From: Bradyrhizobium sp. CCBAU 53340
GTDB lineage: Bacteria; Pseudomonadota; Alphaproteobacteria; Rhizobiales; Xanthobacteraceae
Assembly (NCBI RefSeq): GCF_015291645.1
Contig: NZ_CP030055.1
Span: forward strand, 744,001-808,000
Direction of reading: 5' to 3'
Length of the DNA: 64,000 bases
Shown piece after piece: positions 50,991 through 60,482 of the stretch (position 1 is the stretch's first letter; each line of letters begins with the position of its first letter). Position numbers and translations under genes: made by a program. The notes below the pieces were generated by a model that was given only the letters and a program-made list of their open reading frames with translations, made no database searches and had not been told where the DNA came from.

Positions 50991-51251
50991 ATGCGCAAAC
51001 TCATCCTGCCCGCCATCGTCGCGATCGGCCTCGGAGCCGCGGCGCCGGCGCTGGCCTATGACACGGGCGACCAGATCTCGATGCAGGCCGCGATCGATGT
51101 CGCCACCGATATCGGCGTCATGACCATTTCGCACACCGAGTTCGCCGGCGACGAATGGCAGATCGAGGGCCGCGACAGTCGTGGCCGCTGGATGGAGGTC
51201 GACGTCGACGCCCGCACCGGCGACGTGCGCAACGTCGATCGCGGCTGGTAG
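50991..51251 (+). CDS. PepSY-domain secreted protein
   Basis: 86 residues: a signal peptide (about 1-22, APALAYDTG) and one small PepSY-like domain (ISMQAAIDVATDIGVMTISH, WMEVDVDARTGDVRNVDRGW). SD AGGAG is eight bases before the ATG. PepSY domains act as periplasmic inhibitors or small-molecule binders. The sigma-EcfG promoter upstream suggests induction by general stress. Confidence 0.82.
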   Translation: MRKLILPAIVAIGLGAAAPALAYDTGDQISMQAAIDVATDIGVMTISHTEFAGDEWQIEGRDSRGRWMEVDVDARTGDVRNVDRGW

Positions 51252-51260
51252 CTCTAGCCC

Positions 51261-51375
51261 GTCATTGCGAGGAGCCCGCGACAAAATTGCGAAGCAATTT
51301 TGCGCTGGTGCGACGAAGCAATCCAGGATCTTTCCGCCGGAGCACTCTGGATTGCTTCGCTGCGCTCGCAATGAC
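51261..51375. repeat. Palindromic intergenic repeat, family F
   Basis: Same arms as the copy at 50713-50798, plus an inner hairpin (AAAATTGCGAAGCAATTTTG). It separates the PepSY gene from the convergent modC. Confidence 0.85.
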
Positions 51376-51383
51376 GGGAAAGG

Positions 51384-52046
51384 CTAGGTCAGCACCTTCA
51401 CCCCGCCGAACGACGTCACGCGGCCCTGCCTCAGCATCACGATCTGCGTGGCGAGCTGGCGCAGCTCGGCGACATCGTGACTGACATAGACCATGGGGAC
51501 ATTGGCTTCGTCGCGCAGCCGCACCAGGTACGGCAAAATCTCGAGCTTGCGGGCCTCGTCGAGCGCGCCGAGCGGCTCGTCGAGCAGCAGCAAACGTGGC
51601 TTCGACAGCAGCGCGCGGCCGAGCGCGACCCGCTGGCGCTCGCCGCCGGACAGTTTTCCGGGTCGGCGATCGAGCAGAGCGCCGATATCGAGCAGCTCGA
51701 CGACGCGCTTGTGCTGGGCCGCATCGCGCGCGAGGCGGTTCATCCGCCTGCCATAGTCGAGATTCTGTGCGACGTTGAGATGCGGAAACAGCCGCGCGTC
51801 CTGGAAGACATAGCCGATGCGGCGGCGCCAGGTCGGCACGTGAATGCCTCTTTCTGTGTCGTCGACCGTCTCGCCGTCGATGACGATGGTGCCACGGTCG
51901 GGCCGCAGCAGGCCCGCGATCATGTTGATCAGTGAGGTCTTGCCGGCGCCGGATGCGCCGAACAGGCCGGTGACGCGGCCTTCGCTGGCGAAGGTTGCGT
52001 GCAGCGAAAACTCGCCAAGCTGCTTTTCGACGTCGACGCGCAGCAT
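51384..52046 (-). CDS. modC: Molybdate ABC importer ATP-binding protein
   Basis: 220 residues. Walker A LFGASGAGKTSLINMIAGLL, signature LSGGERQRVALGRALL, Walker B LLLLDEPLGALD and H-loop VSHDVAEL are intact. The N-terminus MLRVDVEKQLGEFSLHATF is ModC-like. It lacks the C-terminal TOBE/Mop domain found in E. coli ModC (about 350 residues), so in this operon molybdate feedback through Mop is absent. It starts two bases after modB. Confidence 0.88.
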   Translation of the reverse strand: MLRVDVEKQLGEFSLHATFASEGRVTGLFGASGAGKTSLINMIAGLLRPDRGTIVIDGETVDDTERGIHVPTWRRRIGYVFQDARLFPHLNVAQNLDYGRRMNRLARDAAQHKRVVELLDIGALLDRRPGKLSGGERQRVALGRALLSKPRLLLLDEPLGALDEARKLEILPYLVRLRDEANVPMVYVSHDVAELRQLATQIVMLRQGRVTSFGGVKVLT

Positions 52047-52048
52047 GG

Positions 52049-52744
52049 TCAGTTCCCGTGCAGTCGCGCTGTGGCGCGGCGGGCGAACCATTCGGCGGCG
52101 ATGAGTGCGCCGAGCGCGAGCACGATCGAGACGATCACGAGCCGCTCCGCGGCGGCGTCGCCATCAGGCGTCTGGATCAGCGAATAGATCGCGGAGGAGA
52201 TCGTCTGGGTCTCGCCGGGAATGTTGGAGACGAAGGTGATGGTGGCGCCGAACTCGCCGATCGCCTTGGCAAAGCCGAGCACCATGCCGGCGAGCACGCC
52301 GGGCAGCGCCAGCGGCAGCGTCACCGTGAAGAACACTTTGAACGGCGCGGCGCCAAGCGTCTCGGCGGCCTGCTCGAGCTTACGGTCGATTGCCTCGATC
52401 GACAGCCGCATCGGCCGCACCAGCAGCGGAAACGACATCACGCCGCAGGCGAGCGCGGCTCCGGTCCAGCGGAAGGCAAACACAATGCCGAGATGATCGG
52501 CGAGGAAGCCACCGACCAGGCCGCGTCGGCCGAAGGTGAGGAGCAGGAGATAGCCGGTGACAACGGGCGGCAGCACCAGCGGCAGGTGCACGACGGCGTC
52601 GAGCACCGACTTGCCCCAAAAATCCTTGCGGGCAAGCAGCCACGCCAGCGCAACGCCGAACGGCGTTGCCACCAGCGTCGCGACGACGGCGACCCTGAGC
52701 GAGAGCAGGATCGCCGTCCATTCGGCAGGAGAGATGTCGAGCAC
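52049..52744 (-). CDS. modB: Molybdate ABC importer permease
   Basis: 231 residues with about five spans: ILLSLRVAVVATLVATPFGV, LPLVLPPVVTGYLLLLTFGR, and the ATPase-contact loop AAETLGAAPFKVFFTVTLPL, all typical of ModB. It lies between modA and modC with gaps of 8 and 2 bases. Molybdate is needed for nitrate reductase and nitrogenase. Confidence 0.93.
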   Translation of the reverse strand: MLDISPAEWTAILLSLRVAVVATLVATPFGVALAWLLARKDFWGKSVLDAVVHLPLVLPPVVTGYLLLLTFGRRGLVGGFLADHLGIVFAFRWTGAALACGVMSFPLLVRPMRLSIEAIDRKLEQAAETLGAAPFKVFFTVTLPLALPGVLAGMVLGFAKAIGEFGATITFVSNIPGETQTISSAIYSLIQTPDGDAAAERLVIVSIVLALGALIAAEWFARRATARLHGN

Positions 52745-52752
52745 GAAAAAAA

Positions 52753-53538
52753 TCAGGTTGTCGGGCTGATCAGGAATTTGAAGCCGTATTTTTCCAGAAT
52801 GGCTTTGGCGGCCGAAGTGCGCAGGAAGGCGAGATAGCCGTTGGTCTCGGGCTTTGCGGTCGTCGTCGCTGCCACCGGATAGATGATCGCCGGATGCGAA
52901 TCCGCGGGGAAGGTACCGACGATCTTCACGCCGGGCTCGACCTTGGCGTCGGTGGAATAGACGATGCCGAGGTTGGCTTCACCACGCGCAACCAGCGTCA
53001 GCGCCGCGCGGACGCTTTCGGCCATGGCGAATTTCGGCTCGGCAGCCTGCCAGGCCCCGAGCTTCTCGAGCGCGGCCTTGGCGTATTTGCCAACCGGCAC
53101 CGACTTCACATCGCCGGTCGCGATCCTGCCGTCGCCGGCGAGTTTTGCGAGATCGAAGCCCTGCGCGATGGTGACGTTGTCGACCTTGGAATCCTTCGGC
53201 GCGATCAGCACGATGCTGTTGCCGAGCAGGTTGACCCTGGAAGGCTCGTTGATGGTCTTCTTGGAGAGGGCGTAGTCCATCCAGTCGGTGTCGGCGGAGA
53301 CGAACACGTCGGCCGGCGCGCCTTGCTCGATCTGCTTTGCCAGAACCGAGCTCGCGGCATAGCTGACGCTGAACTTGATGCCGGTTTTGGCCGTATAGGC
53401 GGCGTCGATCTCGTCGAGCGCGTTCTTCATCGACGCTGCGGCGAAGACCGTGATGGTCTTGTCCTCGGCGGCAACCGGCGACAGGCTCGTGGCTGCGAGC
53501 ATGACGAAGGCGGTGAAAAGTCCGGCAAGTCGATACAT
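52753..53538 (-). CDS. modA: Molybdate-binding periplasmic protein
   Basis: 261 residues from the ATG at 53538 (CGGAG upstream). The signal peptide ends near SPVAAEDK. The mature start ITVFAAASMKNALDEIDAAY, then SYAASSVLAKQIEQGAPADV and FVSADTDWMDYA, are the classic ModA ligand loops. First gene of modABC. No convincing ModE palindrome is seen upstream. Confidence 0.93.
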   Translation of the reverse strand: MYRLAGLFTAFVMLAATSLSPVAAEDKTITVFAAASMKNALDEIDAAYTAKTGIKFSVSYAASSVLAKQIEQGAPADVFVSADTDWMDYALSKKTINEPSRVNLLGNSIVLIAPKDSKVDNVTIAQGFDLAKLAGDGRIATGDVKSVPVGKYAKAALEKLGAWQAAEPKFAMAESVRAALTLVARGEANLGIVYSTDAKVEPGVKIVGTFPADSHPAIIYPVAATTTAKPETNGYLAFLRTSAAKAILEKYGFKFLISPTT

Positions 53539-53712
53539 GGATGGCGCTCCGTGCGAGCCCGCGCGCGTCGTCGCACGCGCAAATCTGGCGTTAACTGGAT
53601 GGGCAGTGCGACGGGCGGAAGCGCTGTTCCACGTGTCCCGCAACGGCTTACGGCCGGCGAGGATATCGCAGCTCCCGAAGATAGCAGGCTGGGGCCGGAG
53701 GTCAAAGGCGGC

Positions 53713-54228
53713 CTATTGGGCCGGCAGGATCGAAATCGACAGCGAATTGTCCCTGGCGCCGCTGATCTGGAGCACGAAGGGCTTGTCCGAGAGCTCGTAT
53801 TTCATGGTCTTGCGGATGCCGTCGCAATCGGTCGCGCCGCTGAAGGCCACCGGCTTGAGGAAATGGCCGTCCTGAACCAGATCGACCCAGGCACCCGAGG
53901 ACAGGCTGATCGTGTAGAGCCCGGCCTTCGCCGTCTTGATGCTGGTGAAGCCGGCAAAGGTGCCGTCCTTCGGCGCGCGCTCGGGCGGCGAGGGCAGTTT
54001 TGCCTCGGCAGGCGCGACCAGCCCGAGCGTGATCGCTGTCGACGGCACCGCGGCCTGCTCGGCTCCCGAGGCGAGCCTGGCACGTTCGGGCGCAGTCAGC
54101 GCGGCGCGGTCGCGCTCGATCGGCCATTTGAACTTGTCGCAGCCGCTGGGCTCCTCGGCGGCCAGAACTGAGGTCGCATTGATCGAGAGCACGGCAAGAA
54201 GAACGAAGACGCGCATATGAAATCTCAT
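53713..54228 (-). CDS. Secreted protein of unknown function
   Basis: 171 residues: a signal peptide (about 5-25, VLLAVLSINATSVLAAEE), then a beta-rich domain (TFAGFTSIKTAKAGLYTISL, DGHFLKPVAFSGATDCDGIR, SISILPAQ) with one Cys pair (Cys about 30 and Cys about 133). The start may be ATG at 54228 or 54216. Ordered strands and small size suggest a periplasmic beta-sandwich; family not recognised. Confidence 0.68.
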   Translation of the reverse strand: MRFHMRVFVLLAVLSINATSVLAAEEPSGCDKFKWPIERDRAALTAPERARLASGAEQAAVPSTAITLGLVAPAEAKLPSPPERAPKDGTFAGFTSIKTAKAGLYTISLSSGAWVDLVQDGHFLKPVAFSGATDCDGIRKTMKYELSDKPFVLQISGARDNSLSISILPAQ

Positions 54229-54368
54229 CGTTGGCCCGCGAGGGAAGCGGGCGTGCCGTCTGGTTTTGTTGGAGGCGGGATGCGCATTCCCGAAATGCCG
54301 AGGGCTTACGGCCGCGCCGGCGGGGCGGATATTAGCGCATTTGGATCGTGCGTACCAACCAACTCCTC

Positions 54369-54704
54369 GTCATCCCGGACAAGCGCAGCGAAGCGGAGCG
54401 CCGATCCGGGATCCATAACCACAGGGAGAAGTTTGGCGAAGACTCGGAGTGGCCATCTCGCGCCACACGACGTCTCGGGAGTATGGGTCCCGGATCTGCG
54501 CGCGCTTGGGGCGCGCTTGTCCGGGACGACAGCGGCGGGTGAGGCGGCAGCAGCAACTCTCTCCGTCATCCCGGCGCGCGCGCAGCGCGAGCCCGGGATC
54601 CATAACCACAGGATCGTGTTTGGCGAAGATTCGGAGTTGCCATCTCGCACCACACGACGTCCTGGGAGTATGGGTCCCGGGCTCGCTTCGCGCCCCGGGA
54701 CGAC
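54369..54704. repeat. Tandem pair of palindromic repeats, family B
   Basis: Two copies, 54369-54530 and 54565-54704, each starting GTCATCCCGG and ending CCGGGACGAC. They share the middle block ATCCATAACCACAG(G)..., AGTTTGGCGAAGA/GTGTTTGGCGAAGA, TCGGAGT, CCATCTCGC and ACCACACGACGT. The 511-base gap 54229-54739 holds nothing else. Confidence 0.85.
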
Positions 54705-54739
54705 GACGGTGGGTAGGCGACAGCGTGCCCCACACGCCC

Positions 54740-55684
54740 CTACGGCTTCGCATCCGGTGCGCGCAGCACGGCTTTGCAGGCCGCCGGCATCTGCGCCAGC
54801 GTCATCGGCGGTTTCGGCTTCGGCGGCTCCGGCGGCGGCTTGGGATGCAGCACGCCCTCACTGAACCAATAAGCAAAGTCGGAGGGCTTACAGCCTTCGT
54901 CCTCGGATTGCGACGGCTGGCCCTTGCATTCGCCTGATCCCGCCGGGCAGCGCATGCGGATGTGGAAGTGATAGTCGTGGCCCCACCACGGCCGGATCTT
55001 CGACAGCCAGGAGCGGTCGCCCGTGGCCTCGCGGCACAGCGCCTTCTTGATCGCGGGATTGACGAAGATGCGCTGCACCGCCGGCTCCTGCGCGGCGTCG
55101 CGCAGCACCAGCACATGGCCAGGGGTGAACACCTTCGGATCGATGTCGAGCCGGTCCGGGCGCACCATCATCACCGCCGACATTTCCTCGCGTTCCTCGC
55201 GCGAGAGGCGATGGTCCGGCATCGGCGTCAGCCAGATGTCGGCATCTAACCCGATCTGATGGCTGGCATGGCCGGACAAAGCGGGCCCGCCGCGCGGCTG
55301 GCCGATGTCGCCGACCAGAATGCCCGGCCAGTTCGCATCCTTGTGCGCCTTGGCAGCCAGGCGCTTGATCAATGCGATCATGTCGGGATGGCCGTAATTG
55401 CGGTTGCGCGACAGCCGCATCACCTGCCAGCTGTCGCCGTTGACCGGCATCTGCTGGGCGCCGCCGATGCATCCCTTCACATAGGAGCCGATCACGCGCG
55501 CCGGCCCTTTCGAGGGCAGCAGCTTGCGCGCGAACAGCTCCTTGGCGCCGAGCTTGGGATCGTTGGGGTTGGCGAGCGGCGGCAGCGGTTTCGGATTCAC
55601 GCTGCCCTTGTCCTGGGCCAGCGCGCTGCCGGCGGCCAGGAGCGTCATGACGAGCAGGAGAGGGACGATGCGGCAGGGACTCAT
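54740..55684 (-). CDS. mepA: Penicillin-insensitive murein endopeptidase
   Basis: 314 residues from the ATG at 55684 (an ATG at 55705 is also possible). The signal peptide is RIVPLLLVMTLLAAGSALAQ. LAS-peptidase zinc motifs are clear: LSGHASHQIGLDADIWLTPM (His and Asp) and WWGHDYHFHIRMRCPAGSGE (His). It cleaves D-Ala-mesoDAP cross-links in periplasmic peptidoglycan. The C-terminus is Pro/Lys-rich, with the PPPEPPKPKPP type of tail common in alphaproteobacterial MepA. Confidence 0.9.
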   Translation of the reverse strand: MSPCRIVPLLLVMTLLAAGSALAQDKGSVNPKPLPPLANPNDPKLGAKELFARKLLPSKGPARVIGSYVKGCIGGAQQMPVNGDSWQVMRLSRNRNYGHPDMIALIKRLAAKAHKDANWPGILVGDIGQPRGGPALSGHASHQIGLDADIWLTPMPDHRLSREEREEMSAVMMVRPDRLDIDPKVFTPGHVLVLRDAAQEPAVQRIFVNPAIKKALCREATGDRSWLSKIRPWWGHDYHFHIRMRCPAGSGECKGQPSQSEDEGCKPSDFAYWFSEGVLHPKPPPEPPKPKPPMTLAQMPAACKAVLRAPDAKP

Positions 55685-56107
55685 GCTGTTGCTCTTATAT
55701 CCCATCGCGGAGCCGATGCCGCACGGCTGCGACGCGTCCAACACGACATTTAATAGTTCCAACCGGATCATCCTATAGTCGCATATGGCCGGCCGTTCTT
55801 TAACGAGGCGATAACTCTATCCTGGATTGACCAAAAATCGTGCGCGGAACGAGATGCGCCTGCCGCCTGCATACAAGCCGGCTGCGTTCCGGAATTGATT
55901 CAGGGAGACTGCGCGTTTTTGTATCTGCTCTCGCGCCGATCGCGACGTGGCGTCAGGTTCGGCGCGCCGATCGGCGCTTCTCGCGCCTCGCAAACAGGCA
56001 AATCCGCCCGGCTCGCAAGCGGCAGCCCGGTCACGCCGCCGGCCAGGATTACTTTTCTTTCAGACACTTGGAGCAAGACTTGCGGCCGCTGGGTGCGGCT
56101 AGGGCGT

Positions 56108-58327
56108 GTGAAGTTGAGTTCGGGGTCCAAAGAAACAAGAAAGCGAAAGCGCACCGCGCTTGCCGGAGGCGGCCGACAGCACGGCAAGCCGCGATTCGCG
56201 CGCGCGCCTCATTCGCTCGCCCGACGCGACCTGCTCGTGCAAAGCCGTGCGGAAGCCGAGGCGGCCATCGCGGACGCGCGCAAATCGCATGAGCGGCTGC
56301 GCCAGGCCGTCGACCTCTTGCCGCAGGGCATCGTGATTCTGGATCCCGAAGGCCGTTACGTCCTCTGGAACAAGCAGTATTCCGAGATCTACAGCAAGAC
56401 CGCCGATCTGTTTCAGGAGGGCGCGCGGCTCGAAGACACGCTGCGCGTCGGCGTTGCCCGCGGCGACTATCCGGAGGCCGCCGGCCACGAGGACGAATGG
56501 ATCGCCGCGCGGCTGAAGAAGCTCTACGAGCCCGGCAAGCGCCACGAGCAGACGCTGTCCGACGGCCGTGTCATCCTGATCGAGGAACGCCGCACCGATG
56601 ATGGCGGCGTCGTGGGCCTCCGTGTCGACATCACCGAATTGAAGCAGCGCGAGGCCTCGTTCCGCCTGCTGTTCGACGGCAATCCCGTTCCCATGATCGT
56701 CTGCGCGCGCGACGACGAGCGCATCCTCGCCGTCAACGACTCCGCGATCGCGCATTACGGCTATGGCCGCGCCGAGTTCGAGAAGCTGACGATCCGCTCT
56801 TTGCAGGCCTTCGACAGCGAGCCGCCGTGGACCGGCGATCGTTCGAGCGATGAGCAGGCCGGCCGCACCTGGAAGCACGTCAAGGCCGACGGCGCCCTGA
56901 TCGATCTGGCGATCTATTCCCGCGAGTTGACCTATGCTGAGCGGCCCGCCGTGCTGCTTGCGCTGATGGACATCACCGAACGCAAGCGCGCCGAGGCGAG
57001 GCTTGCCTTCATGGCCCAGCATGACGGCCTGACGGGGCTGCCGAACCGCAATCTGCTGCGCCAGACCATGGACGAGATGCTGCTGCACACCCGCCGCAGC
57101 GCCGAGAAGGTCGCGGTGCTGATGCTCGGGCTCGACAACTTCAAGTCGGTCAACGACACGCTGGGACATGCGGTCGGCGACAAGCTGCTGCGCGGCGTCG
57201 CCAAGCGGCTGCGTTCCACCTTGCGCGAGGAAGACGCGCTGGCGCGGCTCAATTCGGACGAGTTTGCGATCGTGCAGAGCGGTCTGACGCGCCCCGAGGA
57301 CGCGGTGATGTTGGCCAAGCGCCTCCTGGAAGCGCTCGCCGATCCCTATCTGCTCGACGGTCATTCCGTGGTGATCCGCGCTTCGATCGGCATCGCGATG
57401 GCGCCGGGCGACGGCGATGAGGCCGAAAAGCTGCTCAAGAGCGCCGACATGGCGCTGTCGCGCGCCAAAGCGGACGCCCGCGGCAGCTTCGCCTTCTTCG
57501 AGGCCGCGTTAGACGCAAAAGCGCAAAGCCGCCGCAAGATCGAAGTCGAGCTGCGCGACGCGATCCAGAACGAGGTGCTGCGGCCCTACTACCAGCCGCT
57601 GATCGATCTCCAGAGCGGTCGCATCACCGGTTTCGAGGCGCTGGTGCGCTGGCCGCATGCCGAGCGCGGCATGGTCTCGCCCGCCGAGTTCATCCCGGTC
57701 GCGGAAGACACCGGCCTGATCAATCCGCTCGGCGGCCTGATGCTGCGCCGGGCGTGCCTGGATGCCGCGAGCTGGCCCGACGACGTCCGCGTCGCCGTCA
57801 ATTTGTCGCCGCTGCAGTTCCGCAGTGGCAATCTGCTGTCGATGGTGACGGATGCGCTGAAGCATTCCGGCCTGGCGCCGCGCCGGCTCGAGCTCGAGAT
57901 CACAGAGACGCTGCTCTTGGAGAAGAGCGCCCAGGTGCTGGCGACGCTGCATGCGCTGCGCGCGCTCGGCGTGCGCATCTCGATGGACGATTTCGGCACC
58001 GGCTATTCCAGCCTCAGCTATTTGCGCAGCTTCCCGTTCGACAAAATCAAGATCGACCAGTCCTTCGTGCGCGATCTCGGCGCCAACCGCGAAGCCCAGG
58101 CGATCATCCGCTCCATCGTCAGCCTCGGCAAAGGCCTCGGGGTCATCATCACCGCCGAGGGTGTCGAGACCGAGGCCGAGCTGAGCTGCCTCCGCGCCGA
58201 GGGCTGCGACGAGGGCCAGGGGTTTCTGTTCAGCAAGGCCCGGCCGAACGCCGAGATCATCAGCCTCCTGGCCGCACAGCGCGGCATCGATGGCGCGGAT
58301 GACGAGGACGCCGCCCTGGTGGCGTGA
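56108..58327 (+). CDS. PAS-PAS-GGDEF-EAL cyclic di-GMP protein
   Basis: 739 residues from GTG at 56108; the frame is open further upstream, so the start is uncertain. An Arg/Lys-rich tail precedes PAS_7 (about 60-175, VDLLPQGIVILDPEGRYVLW), a second PAS (about 180-300), GGDEF (about 305-465) and EAL (about 480-730). The GGDEF site reads NSDEF instead of GGDEF, so cyclase activity is doubtful. The EAL set is intact: FEALVRW, NLSPLQF, LEITET, MDDFGTGYSS, KIDQSFV, AEGVE. Probably a cytosolic phosphodiesterase. The 423-base gap 55685-56107 shows no other gene. Confidence 0.85.
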   Translation: MKLSSGSKETRKRKRTALAGGGRQHGKPRFARAPHSLARRDLLVQSRAEAEAAIADARKSHERLRQAVDLLPQGIVILDPEGRYVLWNKQYSEIYSKTADLFQEGARLEDTLRVGVARGDYPEAAGHEDEWIAARLKKLYEPGKRHEQTLSDGRVILIEERRTDDGGVVGLRVDITELKQREASFRLLFDGNPVPMIVCARDDERILAVNDSAIAHYGYGRAEFEKLTIRSLQAFDSEPPWTGDRSSDEQAGRTWKHVKADGALIDLAIYSRELTYAERPAVLLALMDITERKRAEARLAFMAQHDGLTGLPNRNLLRQTMDEMLLHTRRSAEKVAVLMLGLDNFKSVNDTLGHAVGDKLLRGVAKRLRSTLREEDALARLNSDEFAIVQSGLTRPEDAVMLAKRLLEALADPYLLDGHSVVIRASIGIAMAPGDGDEAEKLLKSADMALSRAKADARGSFAFFEAALDAKAQSRRKIEVELRDAIQNEVLRPYYQPLIDLQSGRITGFEALVRWPHAERGMVSPAEFIPVAEDTGLINPLGGLMLRRACLDAASWPDDVRVAVNLSPLQFRSGNLLSMVTDALKHSGLAPRRLELEITETLLLEKSAQVLATLHALRALGVRISMDDFGTGYSSLSYLRSFPFDKIKIDQSFVRDLGANREAQAIIRSIVSLGKGLGVIITAEGVETEAELSCLRAEGCDEGQGFLFSKARPNAEIISLLAAQRGIDGADDEDAALVA

Positions 58328-58335
58328 GGTGTTGT

Positions 58336-59487
58336 TCACCTCTCCGACAAAATCGCCTTCCCGATATCCTCAAAATGCGTATCGCGTGCCTGGATCTGCT
58401 GGGTGATGGCGTGCATGTCACGAAACCGTCGCTCGAACGGATTGCTGCGAAATACGGCCGTGGCGCCGGCCATGCGATAGGCGGTGTCGACCACCTCCGC
58501 CGATTGCTGGATGGTCCAGGTCGCGGCGAGCCTGACAGCGCTGCGATGCGCCGGGCTAAAGACGCCTGTCGCTGAGAGGTCGCGCCACATCGCCTGCGCG
58601 GTCGCGTAGAGATAGGCCCGCGCGGCGCGCAGGTCGCCTTCGGTGCGGCCGATCAGCCCCTGAACCGCCTGGTTGTCGCGCATCGCGCTCGCCGCCAATG
58701 ACTGATGCTTGGCGCGCGCCAGCGCGATCGCCGCATCCAGCGTCGCGCGCGCGACGCCGAGCGAGACCGCGGCAAAGCCGAGACTGTAGGTCGAGCCGGT
58801 CGGAAGCCGGTAGAGCGGCCCCGGCTCGCGCAGGGCGTCCGGCACATCGCGGAGCGCGGCGAAGCGATCGGGGATGAAGAGGTCTTTCACCTCGTAGGAA
58901 TTGGTGCCGGTGCCGGCGAGGCCAATCGCCTGCCAGACGTCGTGCATCACGGCACGCGCAAGCGGAAACAGGAGGGTGCGCAGCTCCGGCGACCCATCGG
59001 CATTTTTGCGCGGCGTGCCGTCGGCATCGACGATGCGGACATGCGCGCCCAGCCAGCTTGCCTGCGGCGAGCCCGAGGCAAAATCCCATCGCCCGGTGAC
59101 GCGGTAGCCGCCCTCCACCGCGCGCGCCTCATGCGCCACCGCGCCCCAGGCCAAGATGCCGGGCGCAGTGTTGAAGATCTCGTTCGCGGTGTCGTGGTCG
59201 AGCGCAGCTGCGATCATCGCGCAGACACTGTTTTGGCCGAGGCACCAGGCCGTGGACGCATCGGCGTTCGCGATCTCCTCCAGCATCTGCATGAAGGTCT
59301 CGGGCGGCGCTTCCGATCCGCCGAGGGATTGGGGCAACAACGCGCGGTAGAGCCCGTTCTCGATCAGCGCACCCACGACATCGGGCGTCAGCCGCCGCGT
59401 CCGCTCGATCTCGTCAGCCTTATCAGCAATCAGCGGCGCGATGGCCCGCGCCCGCGCGACGAGATCGACTCCGACAGTTCCGTCCAT
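58336..59487 (-). CDS. Acyl-CoA-dehydrogenase-like flavoprotein (type 2 C-terminal domain)
   Basis: 383 residues. The N-terminal helical domain (LTPDVVGALIENGLYRALLP, GGSEAPPETFMQMLEEIANA), a mid beta part (GYRVTGRWDFASGSPQASWL, QAIGLAGTGTNSYEVKDLFI) and the C-terminal four-helix domain fit the acyl-CoA dehydrogenase / group D flavin monooxygenase fold (SfnB, HsaA, DszC type). The catalytic Glu of true dehydrogenases is not evident, so a monooxygenase role with a separate flavin reductase is as likely. No such reductase is adjacent. Confidence 0.8.
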   Translation of the reverse strand: MDGTVGVDLVARARAIAPLIADKADEIERTRRLTPDVVGALIENGLYRALLPQSLGGSEAPPETFMQMLEEIANADASTAWCLGQNSVCAMIAAALDHDTANEIFNTAPGILAWGAVAHEARAVEGGYRVTGRWDFASGSPQASWLGAHVRIVDADGTPRKNADGSPELRTLLFPLARAVMHDVWQAIGLAGTGTNSYEVKDLFIPDRFAALRDVPDALREPGPLYRLPTGSTYSLGFAAVSLGVARATLDAAIALARAKHQSLAASAMRDNQAVQGLIGRTEGDLRAARAYLYATAQAMWRDLSATGVFSPAHRSAVRLAATWTIQQSAEVVDTAYRMAGATAVFRSNPFERRFRDMHAITQQIQARDTHFEDIGKAILSER

Positions 59488-59566
59488 ATCAGCGTTTCCT
59501 CGCCCATTCTGCCGTGAGCGGTGAAACGCGATCGTGGTCTATTTCGCGGTAGCGATCAAGTTGCCG

Positions 59567-60288
59567 CTAGGAGGCGTTGAGCGTCCAGCGCCGGCTATCC
59601 CGCGTCTTGGTGCCGCCAGGACTGACATCCAGACTGTTCTGCCTGAGCCGCGGCTCCGTGCCTGCGAGCAGCCGCCCGATGTTGGCGCGATGGCGAACGA
59701 TCACGTAGAGCGCGCCTGCGATCACCAGCAGCCGATAGGGCAAAGGACTCGGAAAGCCGCAGACGAGGATGATCGCCGTCAGCGCCGCCAGCATCGAGCT
59801 GAGCGAGACGATCCGCCCGATCACCAGCACGGTGCCGAAGACCGCTGCCGCACCCAGGCCCACCGGCCACGACATCGCCAGCAGCACGCCGAGCCCCGTC
59901 GCCGCCGATTTGCCGCCGGTGAAATTCAGCCAGATCGAGCGGCCATGGCCCAGCAGCGCGGCAATGCCGGCGAGCATACGGCCCATGGCACCCACATTTG
60001 CAGATCAGTCGCCGTCGGCGGTGTCGGAGATAGCTCGCCATACAGCCAGGGACAGAACCAGCGGGCAACGAAGATGGCGGCGGCGCCCTTGAGCACGTCG
60101 GCGATCAGCACGGCCAGGGCCGGCCATTTGCCGAGGGTCCGCAACACGTTCGTTGCCCCCGTGGATTTCGAGCCATGCTCGCGAATGTCGAAGCGTCTCA
60201 GCAGCTTTCCCGCCAGGTAGCCCGAGGGGATCGAGCCGAGCAGATAGACGATCACCAATCCAGCCGCGCCGGCCATCCAGAACGCCAT
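59567..60288 (-). pseudogene. plsY: Glycerol-3-phosphate acyltransferase PlsY, single-base frameshift
   Basis: Starting at ATG 60288 (SD GGAAGGAAGA), the first frame gives MAFWMAGAAGLVIVYLLGSI, then SGYLAGKLLRRFDIREHGSK and STGATNVLRTLGKWPALAVL, the PlsY N-terminal half, up to PWAVC. The homology then jumps frame near 59974/59975 to LAGIAALLGHGRSIWLNF and TGGKSAATGLGVLLAMSWPV, the second half, ending at 59567. Adding one C (TGCC in place of TGC) would restore a 240-residue enzyme. PlsY acylates glycerol 3-phosphate with acyl-phosphate at the membrane. Real mutation or sequencing error cannot be told apart. Confidence 0.8.
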
Positions 60289-60482
60289 GGTCTTCCTTCC
60301 AACTCTGTCCAGTATGTTGCAGCCCCGTTCTATCGCCGACGTCGTCCAACCGCCATGGGGTTGGCGGTCCGCCCGTCGCTTATGCATGTCATGCATAATC
60401 ATATTTTGACCTGACATTGGATTTTCGTCAGGTGTGCCGGCACGTTCCCGCAAGAAGCCTATTCCTTTCCCGGGAACGCGAT

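Noticed and set aside
53539..53712. Possible ModE operator upstream of modA.
   Set aside because: No CGxTATA-type palindrome was found, only GC-rich partial dyads.
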